64,000 bases of DNA from Neoconidiobolus thromboides FSU 785 (GCA_025603075.1 MU626283.1:62001-126000), one strand, 5' to 3'; positions 47,288 to 62,617 are shown, counted from the stretch's first letter. Program-made: numbers and translations. Notes: generated from the letters alone by a model not told the origin.

Positions 47288-50200
47288 ATGAAGCAATTAA
47301 AAGAAACACGCTTGCGGTTAGAAGACATAACTTCTAATGGTTGTCCGATGAAGAGCTTATATCTAGATAAAACAGAAACTGAGATAGAAACTGGAATCAA
47401 ATCGAATCAACCTGAACTAATTGAACCATTGAATAACGATTATTTTGAGTTAAAGATTGACCAAGTCATAGTTAAATTCTATATCAAAGTAGGAAGTGAT
47501 AAAGATAGCCTAACTATATCAATAATTGAACAAAAGAGGGATTTAAATAGTAGTGATTTGTTTGAACAAGAAGTAATGTCTGAATCAACGACTAATGAAA
47601 TACCTTTAGTTACTCAGTTAAAAGTACATTTCAATAACAGTAAAGTATTAAAATACCAAATAGAATATAATCAACGTCATTGTTATCTTATGTGTTTATT
47701 AGATAGTTTAGAATACCAATGTTTTGAACTTAATTTAACATCTGTACCAACTGTTGGATTTAAAGAACCATTGTTATTGAAGCAGCATAGTACTTATTTA
47801 AAAAGGTATTCTGTATTTGAAATTAAATATTTTGGTATTGTGGATCTAAACTCGTTTGTAGTTTGTAATCAAAATTTCCAATTAATTTATTTTCAATTTA
47901 ATTTAGATAATGGTAATTTATATTTATTTCAATCTACTTTATTTCTTAATTTTATTTTAGGAATAATTAGTTTTAAAGAATTGAAAATACCTTTTGATTT
48001 TAATTTTAATGGTTTGGTTCGTGCTTTCAATTTGAGAAATAATACCATTAATAATAATACTCAAAATCAAGTGATTCAACATAGTAATATTATGGATTAT
48101 GAAGGTAATGTTAATAAAATAATTACGTTACATTGTGATGGTAAATTAAGGGTGTGGGATTTAAAGGAACAAGTTATTGTATTTCATTATCAAATTGAGC
48201 AATTCAGTCATCAAAACAATCAAATGAATATATATTTTCACCAAAATATATATTATCTAATTGTAAGTGATAAAAATGAAAAACAAAAAGTTCAATTTTT
48301 CATTTATAAGTTTCAAATTAGTCATATGGAGGCTGTCCACTCATTTCATTTATTAGATAAAGTAAATTATTTTAATTTAATTCAATTGAATAATCCAGCG
48401 AATAATTGTAATACTAATGTAATAGATTTTATACTTTTATTTAATAACAATACAATTCAATTATACGGCCTTTTTGAAATTAATCAATTAAGGTATGTTA
48501 ATAGTATCAATATTAATAATTATTACAATCAACAATATAATAATAACAATGACAACATGATTGACACAAATGATAGTATAATAATCAATGAACAAATTAT
48601 AAACAATAATAATAATGAATGGAATTCAATCATATTAGAAAATTCACTAGAATTAAGGATTGAAAAAAAAATTGAACAAATCAAATCACAACAAAAAATT
48701 GAAAACAACATACTTGAATTTTTATTCGAGTTATCTACATTTGGTTCTTTTATTTTACGGGATACTTATCAACGATTTATATTAAAATATAATATCAATC
48801 ATTTCCAATTAATGAATCATGGAATTAATAATAATAAGGAATCAATTTATCTAAATATTGTTAAAGCAATGAATTATTTGTTTAGCTTAGAGTTAAGTAA
48901 TAATAATAATAATAATAATAATAGTGATAGTATAGAAGGTATTAAAGAGAACATATGGATTAAATTTTTAAAGTGTAGTTTAATTAGTTTAAAGAAATAT
49001 GGATTACCAATTAAATTTTATTTTAGTCCTATCATAAATAATGAATTAACAACTAATAATAATAATAATGAATCATCATATTTACCTAAATTAATTTATA
49101 ATGATGGTTTAAGTTTATTTACAACAATTAATTATAGTGAATTTTTATATTATCAATTATTTAATAATCAGTTATTTAATTTAATTCACTTATTTCAATT
49201 TAATATAAACCAACAACAAGAAATTATTGTTAATACTGAAGATTATAATAATAGTTATATGAGCATAAATAATAGTAATAATGAAATAATTGTTAATGGG
49301 TATACATCGAATATTAATTTAAATCAAGATTTAATTAGTTATATGAAATTAATAGAAGTAATTGAACAAAGTATTAATGAAATACAATTACAATTAATTG
49401 AATCTCAATTAATCGAATTATTAATTAAAAATCAAGAATTTAATTTAAATTTTATAGATGTCATTCAATATTCAATATTAAAATGGGAAGAAAATAATCA
49501 CTTATTTTTAAATCTAGAATTAGAATTGATATCTATATCCAATAATATTCATCATTTATCTATTCATCAATTTTTATTGGATTATTTATTTAACATTACT
49601 AACGACCAAGAAGCTAATAATAATAACAATGAAGACGAAAGTAATGAAGATTTAATTGTTAATAGTTTGTTAGAATTAAGTGAATTAAACTATTCAATTT
49701 ACAGTAAATTAAATAGTCAAAGTAAATTAAGTCCAATTATAATAATTTTATTGATTACTATCAATAATAGTCAACAATTAAAAATAAATTTGAAATTAGA
49801 AGAGGAAGAATTTAATATATTAGATTCAATTCGATATTCAACTGTTTTGATGGGAATATACCATTTATTTTTCAAGCCATTAATATTACATCAAAATCAT
49901 CAAATCAATGAAGAAAATATTCAAAGTTTAATTCAATACAATAATAACCAAGAAAACCAAATGTTAATATATAATTCAATTAAAGATATTCAACATTCTA
50001 CTTTATTTTTTGATTATTTTAAAAAGAAAGGAATAGAAATTCAATTAATGAAAGATCCCAAATTATTTATTAAACAATTATTAAATTATTTTATATTTAA
50101 AAAAGAAGAATCAAATAATCCATTTTATTTAATTAACGATCAAAAAACAGTAAATTCAATTTCATTGTTTTTAGCAGATTTAATTAAATATCTAATTTAT

Positions 50201-52208
50201 AACAATTATTTTGGACATTCAATCTTATTATCATTATTATGTGGTAATTATTTTTATTTTTATTGGATTCAAGGGATTATGTTCTATTTAAAAAAAGATT
50301 ATTCTAAAAGTTTTGATTACTTCAAGGATGCTATTAATTTATATAGTGATTATAATAATAACAATATTAATAATAATTTATTATTAGTTAATTTAATACA
50401 AATTCAATTACCTTCATTTCACTACAATATTAATTCATCGTATTTTTTTTATTTGTTAGCTAAAAAATATCATGAAGATGGAATAACAGAATATGCTAAT
50501 TTAATTATGGAACAATCAATTAGTTTGTTTCTAGATGAAGTTAAAATAACTGATGAAGATATAATAGAAAAACAAACAAATGAATATTATTATTTTAAAT
50601 TTGAGTTACAAATTGAATTAAAAAAATACGATAGTGCAGTTAATTTTATTCCATTAATTAGAAATCCAATAATTAAAAAAAAATGTATTCAAATATTATT
50701 AAATCATATTGTTGAACATCAATTAAATTTTGACTTAATTTATATTTCAACAGAAAGAGAATTTATTTTATTATTATTATGGGAGAAATTGATTTATTTA
50801 ATTAGTAAAAATAAAGAAACAGAAACGATAGAACAATGGTTTAATGGTATATTACAATTTTATTTATTAAATTTAGATTATACGGAAGGTAAGATATTAT
50901 TATTTGTAATAAATAATATAATAATTAAATATTAATATTTCTATTTTATTAGCTGCTACCACTTTATTTCATCAAATTATTTATTATTTTACACAATTAT
51001 CTAAAGAATTCCGAGAATTTACTATTATTTTGCAAAAAATGTTAAAAAATTTTAAAGTGATTATAGAAATTATTGAACAAACTAATTTATCATTCAATTA
51101 TTTTAAAATTAAAAAGGAATTTTTAAAAGAATACCAAATGTACATGTTAAATTATATTAACGAATTTGAAAAAGAAGGTAAATATTTTTATTTATTTCAA
51201 GGTGTGAAGAATAATATTAACAAAGATGATTTTTAGGCTTACCCAATAGAATTGTGTCCTTTCAAATGGTATTAAAATATTGTGCGTTGGTACAAAGTAC
51301 TTTAAAACTATATAATAATTCAATTTATGAAATTAAGAGTAAGATTGGTTATTAGTTATTATTATTATTAATAATTTTAATATATTTATCTATTTGTTAG
51401 AAAACCAATTATTAACATATAATGAAATTATTGAAGGTTATTGTTTATTAAAAAACTATACTACTTGTTTTCAATTAACTCAACTATTTGAACAAAAATT
51501 AACAAAGGTGTTCTTCATGATGATTGAAAACGTAAAGCAGCTAATAGAAGAAAAGTAAGTTTATTTAATTATAATTGTATCTATAATTATATTAATAATA
51601 TTAATTTAATGATATAGGAATAATAATAAGGATAATTTAATAAAAGAAAAGAAAGAGAATGAATTATTAAAATTATTAGAGTTAATTAAAGTTGAATTAA
51701 AGAAACAAAATGAACCAGAATATTATATTTTATTAATTCAACAATTATTGCAAGATCAAATAATGAATATAAAAGATGATTTTGTAATCAATATATTAAA
51801 TGAGCTATATGTAAGCTATTATTCTTTATTATTCTTTATTATTTTGCTTTATATAGTAATTGTTATATTAATTATTTTTATTTTATTTTTTAATAGGAAC
51901 TGGACTTTAATCAACTAATACGTTTATTAATTTCTTATAATTATTTGGAAATTGGGTTAAAATTTACGGTAGATAAAATGAATCTTATATTATCTAATAA
52001 TAATCTTAAACTTGGTTTACCAATTCTTTGTTGTGATTTATTATATAATAGTTTAAAAATTAATAATGTAAGTTTTATTTTTATTATAAAAATTTTTAAT
52101 GAATAAAAATTGATATTTTATTTTTTATTTTAGGATATTGAATTGTTAAACCAATTTGAAGAGAAGATTAATTTACCATTAAAATTAAAAATGAAAGATT
52201 TGGAATAA
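47288..52208 (+). CDS. NUP120: Nucleoporin Nup120/Nup160 family
   Basis: A scaffold nucleoporin of the Y-shaped (Nup84/Nup107) complex, 1506 aa. One huge first exon (47288-50888) is followed by 50953-51177, 51237-51338, 51401-51554, 51618-51810, 51897-52067 and 52134-52208. The N-terminal half should form the beta propeller, with the family landmark ITLHCDGKLRVWDLKEQVIV near residue 280. The C-terminal half is Leu/Ile-rich alpha-helical repeat, as expected for the solenoid. Length is within the range of Nup120 (1037 aa in yeast) to Nup160 (about 1430 aa), with many Asn runs inflating it. These runs follow (AAT)n tracts, for example at 48899-48922. The assignment relies mainly on the one propeller motif plus architecture and length. 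Confidence 0.78.
48899..48922 (+). repeat. (AAT)n tract encoding poly-Asn inside NUP120
   Basis: Eight in-frame AAT units give an Asn run of eight. It is one of several such tracts in this gene and likely varies between strains by replication slippage. Confidence 0.85.
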
Positions 52209-52328
52209 ATAAGTAAACAGAGTAGGAAATATACTATATTTTATTATATTAAGAAAAATATAGAAATAAAACTATTATCAAATTATATCTTTATTTTGTT
52301 ATTTTTTTATATTATTTATAATAACAAA

Positions 52329-54973
<2,645 letters not shown>

Positions 54974-56080
54974 TGTAATTAAATTATAAGTTGAAAAATT
55001 GACAATTTTATAAAAGAAATAAAAAATTATTTTGATAAATGAAACAAGCAATTTGTTTTTATATGATCTGTATCCCTTTTATCATCTTTATCCTTTTTAT
55101 CTTATCTTATTATTTATACTTATATAATTAAATTATGATTTGTTATCTTTTTTTGAGATAGGTTTTAGCCTAACATTTTGGATTATTTGATTGTATGCCA
55201 TCGGTAATTTATGACAATGAGTGAAAATTGATAAGGCCACGTCATGTTATTCTTTGTATCATTTTTAGCGGATGGTTTTTAAGCTTCAAGAATTAAAGAT
55301 CTGATTGTTAATTTTTTTTGTAAACAAGTAGATTGATTTTTAATTGAAAGTTGGTTAAGATTATTTATTTTAAAATTAATAGCAATAATGAACGGTTATA
55401 AAGCTAATATTCCATGATAATCTGGACGTCAAGAGTTAGTTTAATTTTTTTATAAAATCATAAAATCCTTAAAGTATTTATAGTTTTGAATAACCTTATT
55501 ATTATTAGATCAGTCATTTTTTATAATACATTTTCTAATTCAATGAATTATTAATTATATTTAATGCTTTGATAATGATTTAATAGAGTTAAAGAATGCA
55601 TTTAACTTTTATAATTTAAATTTTATATTAACTTTAAGTCTTCTTTTACATTATTGCTTAACTTTTGTGTCCTAAGTTTCTTTTAAGAATAAACACTTAG
55701 AGAAAAGGCATTTTTAAGACTTCAACAATACATCAAGTCTATAATGTTCAACTTATTACATTTTAAAAAAAAATTTAAACAACTTCTTAATTTTTTTTAG
55801 TAACAACCTAAAACAAAAGTAAACAAAGCATGAAATATTGTGTTATAAATCAAAACAGTTATGTAAAGCCATTATGATTTTTTATAAGTCTTTACACTTT
55901 GTTTTCTTTATTAAATTTATATTAACTCTTTAGATGCAGTTTGTTGAAATATATGTCTTGAGTTAAATATGGTAGGTTGAAAACACCGTATTTGATTATT
56001 ATTTCAGCAATTTTTTTTAAAAATAATAAATATAGTAATAAATATTAATATGATATTAATATTCAACATATTTTTACTAT
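54974..56080. other. Gene-free AT-rich stretch upstream of ARG5,6
   Basis: Its left end should include the ARG5,6 promoter. A Gcn4-type site (TGACTC) was not seen. Nothing else is supportable. Confidence 0.45.
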
Positions 56081-56182
56081 ATGGAGAGATATTTTTTGGT
56101 TTCATTACTTTTTCCATCTTTTAGGTGCTATTTGAGCCGAAAAATTGTTAGTAAAATTCTTAAACACAAATACATCCCCATA
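56081..56182 (+). mobile_element. Short TIR element (MITE-like), copy 12
   Basis: TGGAGAGATATTTTTTGG, TCTTTTAGGTGCTATTTGAG and TTGTTAGTAAAATTCTTAAA, ending in TACATCCCCA. TA flanks both sides. Confidence 0.9.
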
Positions 56183-57173
56183 TACCATCAGAATATTTAA
56201 TAAAAACTCATTTAGAATAATGGTAATAGTTTGTTTAAAATAAAAATGATATTTTATTTTATTCTTTTAATGATTTTAAAATTATAAACTTCAACTCTCT
56301 TATTTCTGTATCATGTGTTAGTTTTAACAGTTAGATATATATAAAAACATACAAAAATTATCAATTTTCATGTAAATTCTTATATGAACTTGCAAATAAA
56401 CTAAAGATAACTTCTGTTTTATCATTTTGTTTAATAGTAAGTGATATTATAAATGATAAAAAAATAAACCAATTTTAGCAAAGATAAGTAGTCACTTTAT
56501 ATATGCTTTCTAAGTAAATTAATTATTACGAGAGCATCTCACTTTAGATATTGTAATCATTTCGGCAAAAAATTGATAGGATTTTTAGTTTGATCATTTT
56601 ATATACAAAGTCTTTAAATAGGGAAGCCTTTTAATAAAACTCTATTAAAGCAAGCTTTGATTTGTCTATGCCTTTGGGAATATTGGATGGTTTATTTGAA
56701 ACTCCAATCTCTTATAAATATTAAATAAATGAAATAAAGTTATATCAGCAAGATTTTCGATAATGACCCTTTACTTTGTGGTGAATACGACCCTAGCGCT
56801 GCTACACATTTTTAAGCTGTAGAAATATTAAATGATTTTTAAAAATAATAAGCATGTTTATGTTAACGATATAATCAGCGACTTTATTTCAAAAAATCAA
56901 ATCAAAAAAGAGAGAGTAGGATCTATTTATCATACTCAGGGTTAGAAATGAAGAACCAGTCCACTATTGTCTTAATATAAGTTTAACAGTTAAAGTTATA
57001 GCAGTTTTACCTTCTAACCCTATCAGTGCCTTGGGTTTCAAAAATAATAGGTGTATTTTATAATCGAAATAAGTGATTTAAAGTTTAGTTATAAAAAAGT
57101 TCTATATAAAATCGACATCATTGAAGGGGTAATCAGTGTATAACATAGCATTTAAATTTAAACTTAAACAACA
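56183..57173. other. Gene-free AT-rich stretch
   Basis: No coding signal, RNA gene or repeat recognised. Confidence 0.5.
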
Positions 57174-57198
57174 TATGGGGATGTATTTTTTTGTTTTA
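57174..57198 (-). mobile_element. Short TIR element (MITE-like), fragment
   Basis: Only one terminus is present: TGGGGATGTATTTTTTTG preceded by TA. The rest of the element is missing. It lies 125 bp from copy 13. Confidence 0.7.
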
Positions 57199-57322
57199 TA
57201 GCTGAATCCAGACTGAAGATATAACTAGAAAACTATTTTAGATATATGTTAAAGTAATTATTTATGTTCATATTCAATAAGCCTATAGGTTATACTTTTC
57301 ATTTTTGCTATATTTAAAAGAA

Positions 57323-57421
57323 TATAGTGATATTTTGGTTTCATCATTTTTCCATTTTTTTAAGCATTATTTAAGAAAAAAATTGTTAGTAAAATTTTTA
57401 AATATAAAATATATCCCCATA
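57323..57421 (+). mobile_element. Short TIR element (MITE-like), copy 13, close to SUN-gene 3' end
   Basis: TAGTGATATTTTGG, TTTTTTTAAGCATTATTTAAG and TTGTTAGTAAAATTTTTAAA, ending in TATATCCCCA. TA flanks both sides. It is about 200 bp from the stop codon of the minus-strand SUN-family gene. Confidence 0.87.
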
Positions 57422-57620
57422 TTCTGAAACCTTAAATTTTAAGTTAGAATTTATAAAGCGAATCAAAGATAATAAAAAAGAATTCAATTTCTTTCGAAAA
57501 TTAAAAAAAGTCAAAAATCAAAAAAATAATACATTTTATTTTCTACAAGTCTACAGTTCTAATATTATAAATATATATATTTACCCAAAGTCCGGTTGGG
57601 TTTAAATTTTAAAAAACTTT

Positions 57621-58430
57621 TTACATAAGAGTCACATAAATAGTGGACCCTTGACCCGCCGAAACTATACATGATTGGCTACTTCCACCTTGTCCAACAC
57701 TGCAAGAAGAGGAGCTACAGCTTGAGCCTTCACAAGAAATTTGAATAGTATAGCCTTTAGTTGAGAACCCAACTTCTTTAAATAATGGATTGGTAGTAGC
57801 TGAAGCAAAAGTAACTCCATTTTCATCTTGATTAGCACCCATTACATAAGGGGCCCAATTACCAACGGGTTTACTACTATCACCCCAACGACATTCATCT
57901 TGACCAGATCCTGGAAGATTGAGATAATAATGTGCAGAAGTTTTTTGCCAATAAGTAGAAGGAGGTACAGCGATAGTACTTTGGCCGCCTGATCCTACTA
58001 CTGTAGAAATAAGCATAGCTTCATTACCAGGGAATACTGTTTGACAAGCGGAAACGGAACCAGATAATTTATTAACTAATTTAACGGTACCAGCACCTTG
58101 AGAACATAATGGTCGATTTGGAAATGGTTTTTCAAGCTGTCCTTTACCATTACAAAATAATCCACCATTCATAGTAGCACATTTGGCCCCATCTGTACAC
58201 CCTACACTTGGATCCCATTGGTTCATTACCATACCTGGTTTACATGAATAAGGGCACCATTTTCCAGGGGTACAAGTTTGATCTGGACTCATAGCCCATC
58301 CACCATTAGCTTGATTTGGAGTTATAGCAACAATAGAATCATCATCGGGTAATACACAACTACTGGCTACACCAGTATAGGCAGAAAAAATAGAATTGAC
58401 ATTTAATAAGATTAAAATTGAAAACTTCAT
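57621..58430 (-). CDS. SUN-family secreted cell-wall protein (Sim1/Sun4/Uth1-like), short form
   Basis: A single-exon, 269-aa secreted protein. The SUN family of fungi (not the nuclear-envelope SUN domain) acts at the cell wall and septum, with beta-glucan-related roles. The signal peptide is MKFSILILLNVNSIFSA. The family core then begins almost immediately: ITPNQANGGWAMSPDQTCTP, with the C-x5-C-x3-C motif (CTPGKWCPYSC) and GMVMNQWDPS, QLEKPFPNRPLC, STYWQKTSAHYYLN and VGNWAPYVMGAN. The tail is Ser/Cys-rich (SCEGSSCSSSSCSVG). The long Ser/Thr-rich region found before the core in Sim1 or Sun4 (about 400-480 aa) is absent. The gene lies in a stretch of secreted and surface-protein genes. Family assignment is firm; exact role is not. 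Confidence 0.9.
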   Translation of the reverse strand: MKFSILILLNVNSIFSAYTGVASSCVLPDDDSIVAITPNQANGGWAMSPDQTCTPGKWCPYSCKPGMVMNQWDPSVGCTDGAKCATMNGGLFCNGKGQLEKPFPNRPLCSQGAGTVKLVNKLSGSVSACQTVFPGNEAMLISTVVGSGGQSTIAVPPSTYWQKTSAHYYLNLPGSGQDECRWGDSSKPVGNWAPYVMGANQDENGVTFASATTNPLFKEVGFSTKGYTIQISCEGSSCSSSSCSVGQGGSSQSCIVSAGQGSTIYVTLM

Positions 58431-60149
58431 TTTGTTATTAAAGATTTAGGAGTTAAGAAATAGTGTATATTACGGATTTATATTAAATAGTCTAATGTAT
58501 CTAACTTTAGTTATATAGGAATATACTTTTGTGTTATAAATTGATATAATCCTATAATATTTTTATTACATTGAATGAAAATCAAGTTTATATATACTTA
58601 TTTTTCGAGTATAACTAAATAGCGTATTCTGATTAAATCTTCTATTCTCGTTGATTGATACGTCCACTGTTAATTAAAAATAAACATAAATTAATTTCCA
58701 AGCTTACTTTTGGGGAAGTGGTATGTGGTTCGATAACAACATAGACTATAATATCGGATAGCTTTCTTTTTTGCCCATTCTTTATTTGCGTTAAACCACT
58801 TTTTGTAACTTTTTTCTTAATTTATGCATTTTTAATCCCAGCGAATAGGGGTGTTGTTAGTTAGACTAATAGTATAATAGGAATTTGATAATCAATAGGT
58901 TTTAAAGAAATAATACAATTAAATTGCATCTTACTAAATATATTGAATCCAATTACTTTTTAATTGATAAAAATACTGTTTTTATGCGTATAATCTTATT
59001 AGTAGATAAAAAAAGTTGGCTAATATTCTTATATAAAAGAATTAAATAATAAGCAGAATAGATCTCCTTTTAAATTCAAGTTGCTATAATACGTTCGTAA
59101 GTGCTGGCTTAGAAGTGGTTTCATAATGCATAATATCATCAAAATTATGGTTTATTTAGAAGTCATGTTAGCTTGGTCATACTGATTATCATGGAGGATG
59201 TCCCATTTGCGGTAAAAACTAATAACCAAAGTTCTAGACTCCTAAAAGGTGAATAAAACTATATTTCCTTGATATACTCTTATTTGCATAGAGAATACTA
59301 CCATTCAACCGAATTATGATATTAACATTACACTTAATTATCAAAATAAATCGATTTTGAACTAAGAATAATATTATCTATTTAAAATTTAAAACATATA
59401 CTTTTTTTAATAACGTATTGTAAATTACTTTTGGTATTCTTTTAGGACCTAATGAACAAAGAATATTAATTTTTAAAGATTGAAATTTTTGGGTAAATCT
59501 TGTAGTTGAAATCTTGTTTATTAAATGATTCATTCCATATAAAAAATTTAGACTTATTACAAGTTAAATTGGCCCAATCTATTTTAAATAGTATATTTTT
59601 TATGTACATAATAGTACTATTGACTGTATAATATCTCTTAAAAAGTGGGTTGATTATTAGTAGCTAATTAAAATTGCTAAATATTATTATTATTTTTTAC
59701 CTTTATATATTTTTTTGTTTTTGTTTTGAAGAGATTTGAAATTTTGCAGTTTGTTTAGTCTAAATTTAAATTCCCAAAATTTATCCCAAAATTTATTTCT
59801 CTCATTCCAATTTTATCTATTTTTATATAAAATTTAAAATATTAATAAAAATCGAATATTGAAACAAAATAAAAATAAAAATAAAAATAAGGATTGTTGA
59901 AAAAAAAATATTTTTTTTTAAAATCAAAAATTTATAAATTTAATAACTACTTTATTTTTTTTACTGCTCTAGTTTTACCCTTTCCTCTATACTTTGAATT
60001 ATATATTATTTAGATTACTAATTCACACATTCGAAATGACAAGTTGTAAAAGTAATTATAAAATTTTAACAAAATGAAAAATGAGGAATTGAAAATGAAA
60101 TACAAAAATAAAAAAGGTAAATTTTATTAATAAAAAAGGTATGATGACA
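58431..60149. other. Long intergenic region with faint coding-like fragments
   Basis: On the minus strand, 58830-58610 gives two open segments joined by GTAAGC...AACAG in two frames (one reading KKWFNANKEWAKKKAIRYYS). I cannot choose a frame or identify a family. On the plus strand near 59170-59220 a short GHTDYHGGCPICGK reading appears. Both may be decayed genes or chance. Otherwise the region is AT-rich and empty. Confidence 0.35.
59866..59891. repeat. (AAAAT)n simple repeat
   Basis: Five units of a pentanucleotide in non-coding sequence. Confidence 0.85.
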
Positions 60150-61271
60150 TTAGGGAAACAGTAACTTAACATTACCATTCTCATTTTGAATCTTAATATT
60201 ATTATTGCTATTATTATCATTACCTAAAATCCCAGACTGAGACTTTTCCTCTTTTTTTGTATAGTAAGGAGGATTATTATTGCTATCTATTTCAATAGAA
60301 CCAAACCAAGTGCCAATATCAAACTTAGTATTAAACGTGGATTTGAAGGATACTTTACATTCTCCAAAGCCGCCTGCAATATTATATTTCAAATCTTTAA
60401 TATCATTATTCAACTTATCAATCTCAACGTTCACATTTCCATGAGTGTTAGTTATATCTGCCTTCAAAAAATTCCCATTAAGGATTTCTATTTTACCAAA
60501 ACTATTATCTAATAAAATTGTGTCACTTTTTGTATTATGGATAGATACATCACCGTGTTGAGACCCAATAGTAATTTTATCAGCAGTTAACTTTTGGATT
60601 TTAGATTCCCCAAAGTTAACCTTAGCATTGAAAGTATCAGCCTTGATATCATTTATTTCCAGGTCAGAGTGATTGACATCTAAATCTACCTTTTTAACAT
60701 TGTTATTTGCTAATTTTAGATCACCAAATCCTGTATCAATCTTAAACTGATTAAAATCTAATTTACCACGTATATCTAAATTGACATTTGTTCTATAAAC
60801 ATCCATAATTAACTTATCGTAGAAATCAAGGTTATTTGGTATTTTGATAACAACATCAGCTTTATAGCAGCTTGGGTCATTTGCATTGCTATTTCCATCA
60901 CTAATTGTAAATTGATAGCCATCGTTTTTATATTCTGAATTGGCCTTTAATTCGCTTGTCTCAAAATTAGTGCTAACAAAAAATTGTTTATCAATAACAA
61001 TCAAACTTGAATTATGACGTTCAAACCTAATGGAACTTTGGGAGCTGTAACCGCCTAACTTGACAATCAATGATTTGTAAGACTTTGGATCAAACTCATA
61101 TTTTCCATCCGAGGCATACGGTTTTGTTGCTGAGCAGTTATATATTCCTTCAACTCTAATCACCTTAAGTCCAACCAATGCTCCAATAACTCCAGCAAAT
61201 ATTAGTATAGCAATCAAAACTATCCAGCATATTTTTTTACATAAATGACTTGGTATACTTAATAAACCCAT
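60150..61271 (-). CDS. Membrane-anchored beta-repeat surface protein (DUF4097-like)
   Basis: A single-exon, 373-aa protein with a short cytosolic N-terminus containing CKKIC, one transmembrane helix at about 15-37 (IVLIAILIFAGVIGALVGL), and a large extracytosolic part. From about 175 to 330 it repeats units of roughly 20 residues alternating hydrophobic and polar positions (FKIDTGFGDLKL, FNAKVNFGESKIQ, ITIGSQHGDVSIH, ILLDNSFGKIEIL, ADITNTHGNVNVE). These resemble the DUF4097/putative adhesin beta solenoid found in bacteria and fungi. Two Cys (CSA near 46 and CYK near 134) could pair. The C-terminus is Asn-rich. Function is unknown. Family resemblance is by repeat pattern and orientation is inferred from the single helix. 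Confidence 0.68.
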   Translation of the reverse strand: MGLLSIPSHLCKKICWIVLIAILIFAGVIGALVGLKVIRVEGIYNCSATKPYASDGKYEFDPKSYKSLIVKLGGYSSQSSIRFERHNSSLIVIDKQFFVSTNFETSELKANSEYKNDGYQFTISDGNSNANDPSCYKADVVIKIPNNLDFYDKLIMDVYRTNVNLDIRGKLDFNQFKIDTGFGDLKLANNNVKKVDLDVNHSDLEINDIKADTFNAKVNFGESKIQKLTADKITIGSQHGDVSIHNTKSDTILLDNSFGKIEILNGNFLKADITNTHGNVNVEIDKLNNDIKDLKYNIAGGFGECKVSFKSTFNTKFDIGTWFGSIEIDSNNNPPYYTKKEEKSQSGILGNDNNSNNNIKIQNENGNVKLLFP

Positions 61272-61546
61272 GTCGAAACTATTTTTTATATCATTTTTTT
61301 TGTTTTTATTTCATTTATATACTATTATTTTAAGGCTATTGAAGACACTTTCATTATTCTAAGATAAAGCTGTAGCTTTATTTTTTATGTATGTTACCTA
61401 ATAAGGTAGCTACAATCTATAGTATTAATATAAAGGTTGGTATGTGCCCTATGAATTTATTATTGGTATTTCTTGGCCCTGAGAAAAAAATAGTAAACTC
61501 CCCTGTATTAGGTTATTCACTTTTTTTGTGCTTTATTGAGTTTCTA
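61272..61546. other. Upstream region of the membrane-anchored protein gene
   Basis: No defined element. The 70-codon plus frame at 61391-61603 runs into mobile-element copy 14 and is not accepted as a gene. Confidence 0.5.
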
Positions 61547-61652
61547 TATGGGGGTGTTTTTTTTTGGCTTCATCATTTTTTCCATCTTTTAAGCGCCATT
61601 TGAGCGGGAAAATTATTGGCAAAATTCTTAAGCACAGAAATACATCACCATA
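61547..61652 (+). mobile_element. Short TIR element (MITE-like), copy 14
   Basis: TGGGGGTGTTTTTTTTTGG, TCTTTTAAGCGCCATTTGAG and TTATTGGCAAAATTCTTAAG, ending in TACATCACCA. TA flanks both sides. Confidence 0.91.
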
Positions 61653-62617
61653 TTATTCAGCTATTACCCAAACTATTGGGGTTGGAATATTAATGACTAT
61701 TCTTGTAAAAAATTATACCTTATAGATAAGCTACAGAAGTATACTTCTATATTTGGATTTTATTAAGTTAGCTGTATTATCTTTTAAAATAGAACCTATT
61801 TCTCAATCTTATAAAACCTTGTGCTTAATCACAAATAATTTCTGCTATTTCCTAAATTACAAACTTAAGGTTAAAACAATTCGAAGCCAAGATCCAATAC
61901 TCAAGAAAATTAAAAATAAAAATTGGCAAGAAAAATATAATTTATTCTTCACTTGAGAAAATTTTATGTAGATAATTATCCGCTCAATCTTTTAATGACT
62001 TTTCTTCTTTGCTTTCATAAATTATCGAAACTATCCTTTAATTTTCAAGAACTCTTTTATTCTTAACTCACAACTACAGATTTTTTCTTCCTCTGATTAG
62101 TAAATAAGCGTCACTAAATTTATTTGAAAAAAATGACAAGAGTGAATAACGTTATATGAACTTAGTTGTAATTAAAGTCTAAAATCTCTTTACCAATAAT
62201 AAGCTAAAGTATCAAATTATTATTAAAATTAGATCAGCTAATATCAAATTTAAAAGCTTTATCCCTATAGTTTATTTGTACATTTTAATATTTCGTGATT
62301 ATTGTTTTTTTACAGCATATATGAATTTTTAATAAATAGCTCAAAGTTGTTTATAATAGCAATAATCATAATTTAATGTTAAAACAACAAAGCATTGTAA
62401 TGAGTAGTAGTGCAAACTATAAAGCAAAAATAGGTAAATGTTTATTATAAATAACTTTGGAAAACAATAGCTATAATAGTGTATGGAATTAATAACGCAT
62501 GAATTTTTCACATAGAATTAGGTTTAAAAATGAAATACTAATGTAATATAAATAAGTTTTATTTTAATAAAGATAAGTATTAGTTGATAATAAGTAATAG
62601 GAAGAAAGGCTAATAAT
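61653..62617. other. Gene-free stretch
   Basis: The 67-codon plus frame at 61753-61956 is Lys/Ile-rich without supporting features. I leave it unannotated. No other content recognised. Confidence 0.45.

Noticed and set aside
61391-61603. 70-codon plus-strand frame
   Set aside because: Its second half is short-element copy 14, and there is no family signal.
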